This document shows, one piece after another, positions 59,534 through 64,000 of a stretch of DNA of 64,000 nucleotides. Every line of letters begins with the position of its first letter. The stretch's first letter is position 1. The stretch covers positions 617,917-681,916 of the forward strand of contig NZ_JADPJH010000022.1 of the NCBI RefSeq assembly GCF_023073315.1. Direction: 5' to 3'. Made by a program: the position numbers and the translations under genes. The notes under the pieces were generated by a model. The model did not search any database, was not told the origin of the DNA, and saw only the letters and a program-made list of their open reading frames with translations. Origin of the DNA: Bradyrhizobium sp. 1 (GTDB taxonomy: Bacteria > Pseudomonadota > Alphaproteobacteria > Rhizobiales > Xanthobacteraceae).

Positions 59534-60337
59534 TTAGCTGAGCGCCGCGTCGACGGCGCGCTTGGCCATAATCGTGACGAGATGTGCACGGTAGTCGGCT
59601 TCCGCATGGATATCGGAGGTGAGGCCGTCGGTATCGATCTTGATCGCCGCGATCGCGGATGGATCGAAGTTTTGCGACAGCGCCGCTTCCATCGGCGGCA
59701 CACGGAATACGCCGGAGCCCGCGCCCGTGACGGCGAGGCGGACGCCATCGGCGAATTTCGCGACGAACACGCCGACCAGCGCATAGCGCGAGGCCGGCGC
59801 CTTGAACTTGGCGTAGCCCGCCTTGAGCGGCACGGGAAAGCGGATCGCGGTGATGATCTCGCTGGGTTCAAGCGCCGTCTCGAACAGGCCGAGGAAGAAC
59901 TTGTCGGCCGCGATCTCGCGCGTACTGGTGACGATGCCGGCGCCGAGGCCGAGTACGCCGGCGGGATAATCGGCCGCCGGGTCATTGTTCGCGACCGAGC
60001 CGCCGATGGTGCCGCGGCGGCGCACGGCGGGATCCCCGATCATGGACGCGAGTGCCGCAAGCCCCGGGATTTTCGACTGCACCAGCTTCGAAGCTGCCAC
60101 CACCGCATGCGGCGTCATCGCACCAATAGTGATCGTGGCGCCGTCGTCGGTGATGCCTTTGAGGTTTCCGAGTTTGGAGAGATCGACCAGCGCCACCGGG
60201 CTGGCCAGCCGCTGCTTCAGCGTCGGAATCAGCGTCATGCCACCGGCAACGAGCTTGCTGTCCTCGATTGAGGTCAAAAGCTTGGCCGCGTCGGGAATTT
60301 GGTCGGGCTGGTGATAGGCAAACAGTTTCATGATCAT
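59534..60337 (-). CDS. FAD-binding medium subunit of a molybdenum hydroxylase
   Basis: 267 residues. FAD-domain blocks KLVAGGMTLIPTLKQRLASP, RRRGTIGGSVANNDPAADYP (the Gly-Gly-Ser-x-Ala-Asn FAD motif) and a C-terminal CO-dehydrogenase-type flavoprotein domain (FKAPASRYALVGVFVAKFAD). It passes electrons from the Mo centre to an acceptor. Order S-L-M with the two upstream genes. Confidence 0.93.
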   Translation of the reverse strand: MIMKLFAYHQPDQIPDAAKLLTSIEDSKLVAGGMTLIPTLKQRLASPVALVDLSKLGNLKGITDDGATITIGAMTPHAVVAASKLVQSKIPGLAALASMIGDPAVRRRGTIGGSVANNDPAADYPAGVLGLGAGIVTSTREIAADKFFLGLFETALEPSEIITAIRFPVPLKAGYAKFKAPASRYALVGVFVAKFADGVRLAVTGAGSGVFRVPPMEAALSQNFDPSAIAAIKIDTDGLTSDIHAEADYRAHLVTIMAKRAVDAALS

Positions 60338-60343
60338 CCTCCC

Positions 60344-62733
60344 TTATTCCGCGGCAACCGGCAGCGATGCGTTTTGAAGCAGCCGCCAGATCCGGTTCGG
60401 CGTCGCCGGCATGTCGACATGGGTGACGCCGAGATGCGACAGCGCATCGACCACCGCGTTGATGACGGCAGCCGGCGAGCCGATGGTGCCGACCTCGCCG
60501 CAGCCCTTCACGCCCATCGGCGTGTGCGTGCACAACGTCGAATGGGTCGCCACCTTCATCATCGGCATGTGATCGGCGCGCGGCATGCAATAGTCCATCA
60601 GCGAGCCCGACAGCAGCTGGCCGGAGCTTTCGTCATAGACTGCGTTCTCGAACAGCGCCTGGCCCACGCCCTGCACGATGCCGCCGTGCAACTGGCCCTC
60701 CACGATCATCGGATTGATCACCGTGCCGACGTCGTCCACGGCCGTGTAGTTGACGAGCGTCACCGTGCCCGTTTCCGGATCGACCTCGACCTCGGCGATG
60801 TGGCAGCCGCCGGGATAGGTGAAGTTGACGGGATCGTAATAGGCTTGCTCTTCCAGCCCCGGCTCCAGCACCTCGAGCGGATAATTATGCGGCACATAGG
60901 CCGCGCCCGCGATCTCCTCGAACGTCTTGATGCGGTCGGTGCCCGCGACCGAAAACTTGCCGGCCTCGAACTGGATATCGACTTCGGCCGCCTCTAACAG
61001 ATGCGCCGCGATCTTCTTGCCCTTGACGATCACCTTGTCGGTCGCCTTCGACAGCGCGGCGCCACCGACCACCAGGGAGCGCGAGCCATAAGTGCCCATG
61101 CCGAACTGCACGCGGTCGGTATCGCCGAACACGATGTCGACATCCTCAAAGGACACGCCGAGCTTTTCGGAAACGATCTGTGCGAACGTCGTCTCGTGGC
61201 CCTGGCCGTGATTGTGGGTACCGATCATCACCGTCACCTGGCCGGTCGGATGCACGCGCACGGTGGCGCTTTCATAGAGGCCGCCGCGCGCGCCGAGCCG
61301 CCCCGCGAAGCGCGAGGGCGCAAGGCCGCAGGCCTCGACATAGGTGGAGTAACCAAGCCCACGGAATTTGCCCTTGCTGGCCGACGCCGCCTTGCGCACG
61401 CCAAAACTCTTGACGTCGGCCGCGACCAGCGCGCCGTCGAGGCAGCCCATCGGATCGCCGGAATCGTACTGCACCAGCACCGGCGTCTGATACGGATAGG
61501 CCTCCTTCGGGATCATGTTGCGGCGGCGGATCTCGACGCGGTCGATGCCCATCTCGCTGGCCGCGACATCGACCATGCGCTCCAGCACGAACGTGGCTTC
61601 GGGCCGGCCTGCGCCGCGATAGGCGTCAACAGGCACGGTATTGGTGAACACCACCTTCACGTTGCAGTAGATCGCGGGCGTGGTGTAGACGCCGCCGAGC
61701 AAGGGGCCATAGAGGTTGGTCGGGATATTCGGTCCGAAGGTCGAGAGATAGCCGCCCATATTGGCGAGCGTGTTGACGCGGAATGCGAGAAACTTTCCGG
61801 TCTCGTCCAGCGCAAGCTCGGCCTCGGTGACGTGATCGCGGCCGTGGCGGTCAGACACATAACCTTCTGAACGGCTCGCCACCCATTTGATCGGCCGATG
61901 TACCCGCTTGGCGGCCCAGGTGATCACGGCCTCCTCGCCGTAGTGGAACTGCTTGACGCCAAAGCCGCCGCCGACGTCGGGCGCCACCACGCGCAGCTTG
62001 TGCTGCGGGATGTTGAGCACCAGCGCGCCCATCAGGAAGCGCACCACGTGGGGGAACTGGCTGGTGGTCCACAGCGTGAAGCGGTCGGTGCCGGGCTCAT
62101 ACTCCGCGACCGCCGCGCGCGGCTCCATCGGATTGCCGATCAGGCGGTTGTTGACGAGACTGAGCTTTGCGACATGCGCCGCCTTGCGGAATGCGGTCTC
62201 GACCGCGGCCTTGTCGCCAAGCTCCCAGTCGCAGCAGATGTTGTTGGGCACGTCGTCGAACAATTGCGGCGCACCAGGCCGCACAGCTTCGAGCACGCCA
62301 ACGACCGAGGGCAGCACCTCATAGTCGACACTCAGCAGCTCGGCCGCAGCATTCGCCTGCTCCGGCGTCTCCGCGATGACGAAAGCGACCATGTCGCCGA
62401 CGAAGCGCACCTTGCCCTGCGCCAGCATCGGGAACGGCGGCTCCTTCATCGGCACACCCTGAGCGTCCGAGATGCCCCAGCCGCAAGGCAGCGAGCCAAG
62501 CTTGTCGGCCGCAACATCCTCGCCGGTCAGCACCGCGATGACACCGGGTGCAGCCAGCACCGCGCTCTTATCGATGCCGCGCAGCACCGCATGTCCGTGC
62601 GGCGAGCGCACGAACACGCCCGCCGTCATTCCGGGACGCTTGATGTCCGAAACGTAATTGCCGCGGCCGGTGAGGAAGCGCTGATCTTCCTTGCGTTTCG
62701 GTGAGGCGCCGATGCCGATCACATTGCCCATGG

Positions 62734-62737
<4 letters not shown>
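60344..62737 (-). CDS. Molybdopterin-binding large subunit of a xanthine-dehydrogenase-family hydroxylase
   Basis: 797 residues. Aldehyde-oxidase/xanthine-dehydrogenase a/b hammerhead near the N terminus (GNYVSDIKRPGMTAGVFVRS) and the Mo-pterin domain with VVAPDVGGGFGVKQFHYGEE, TNTVPVDAYRGAGRPEATFV and the C-terminal active-site Glu region VKGCGEVGTIGSPAAVINAV. The loop that carries the Cu-ligating Cys (A-Y-R-C-S-F-R) in form I CO dehydrogenase reads AYRGAGR here, so CO is not the expected substrate. A ring hydroxylase for an N-heterocycle is more likely. Confidence 0.93.
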
Positions 62738-63225
<488 letters not shown>

Positions 63226-63246
63226 GCTCCTGTGCGCGACGGGTCT

Positions 63247-64000
<754 letters not shown>

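Overview
The window reads as chromosomal DNA of an alphaproteobacterium, most likely Bradyrhizobium or a close relative. The evidence is GC-rich codon use, a ROSE-type RNA thermometer upstream of a small heat-shock gene, several of the palindromic dispersed repeats common in this genus, and a large load of CoA-dependent catabolism, TRAP and TctC-type uptake genes. I see no rRNA, tRNA, insertion sequence or CRISPR array. Coordinates were worked out by eye and no database search was possible.

Layout. Positions 1-1095 hold the divergent start of ligD (cut by the window edge) and ku, the two-gene bacterial NHEJ system. Positions 1224-9531 are the kdp potassium-ATPase operon on the minus strand: a 27-residue peptide, kdpF, A, B, C, D, E. 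Positions 9658-13090 hold a set of small, poorly known genes on the plus strand and a DapA-like protein. Three of these transcription units and the kdp operon share one upstream promoter module, a direct repeat with an 11-bp period, which suggests a common OmpR-class regulator (KdpE is the obvious candidate). Then come upp and an acyl-CoA ligase (13275-15515). Positions 15523-24764 are a minus-strand flagellar cluster (flgL, flgK, FlgN-like, flgE, flgD, fliS, fliD, fliC), followed by an ECF sigma factor (to 25604). An AT-rich gap precedes three plus-strand genes of probable glycan-modification type (26117-30465).

Positions 30462-40947 form a divergent CoA-acid catabolic locus. On the minus strand are a TRAP transporter, acyl-CoA dehydrogenase, acyl-CoA ligase and CoA-transferase. 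On the plus strand are a class III CoA-transferase, a MaoC hydratase, a CitE-like lyase and an IclR regulator. The plus-strand trio has the logic of itaconate or citramalate breakdown to acetyl-CoA and pyruvate. Positions 40963-52915 are a ten-gene minus-strand cluster facing a LysR gene: a DctA-type symporter, a PdxA homologue, two MmgE/PrpD proteins, a TctC-type binding protein, a degenerate SDR, an atypical alpha/beta hydrolase, a c-haem/propeller protein, an FAH-family hydrolase and a solute-binding protein. Three enzymes of normally cytosolic families carry twin-arginine signals here, so part of this pathway may run in the periplasm.

Positions 55083-57959 are a heat-shock locus (two Hsp20 genes, each with a thermosensor-like 5' structure, two small proteins, a DegP-type protease). 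Positions 58028-64000 hold an amidase, a three-subunit molybdenum hydroxylase that is not a form I CO dehydrogenase, and the C-terminal part of an ABC-transporter ATPase.
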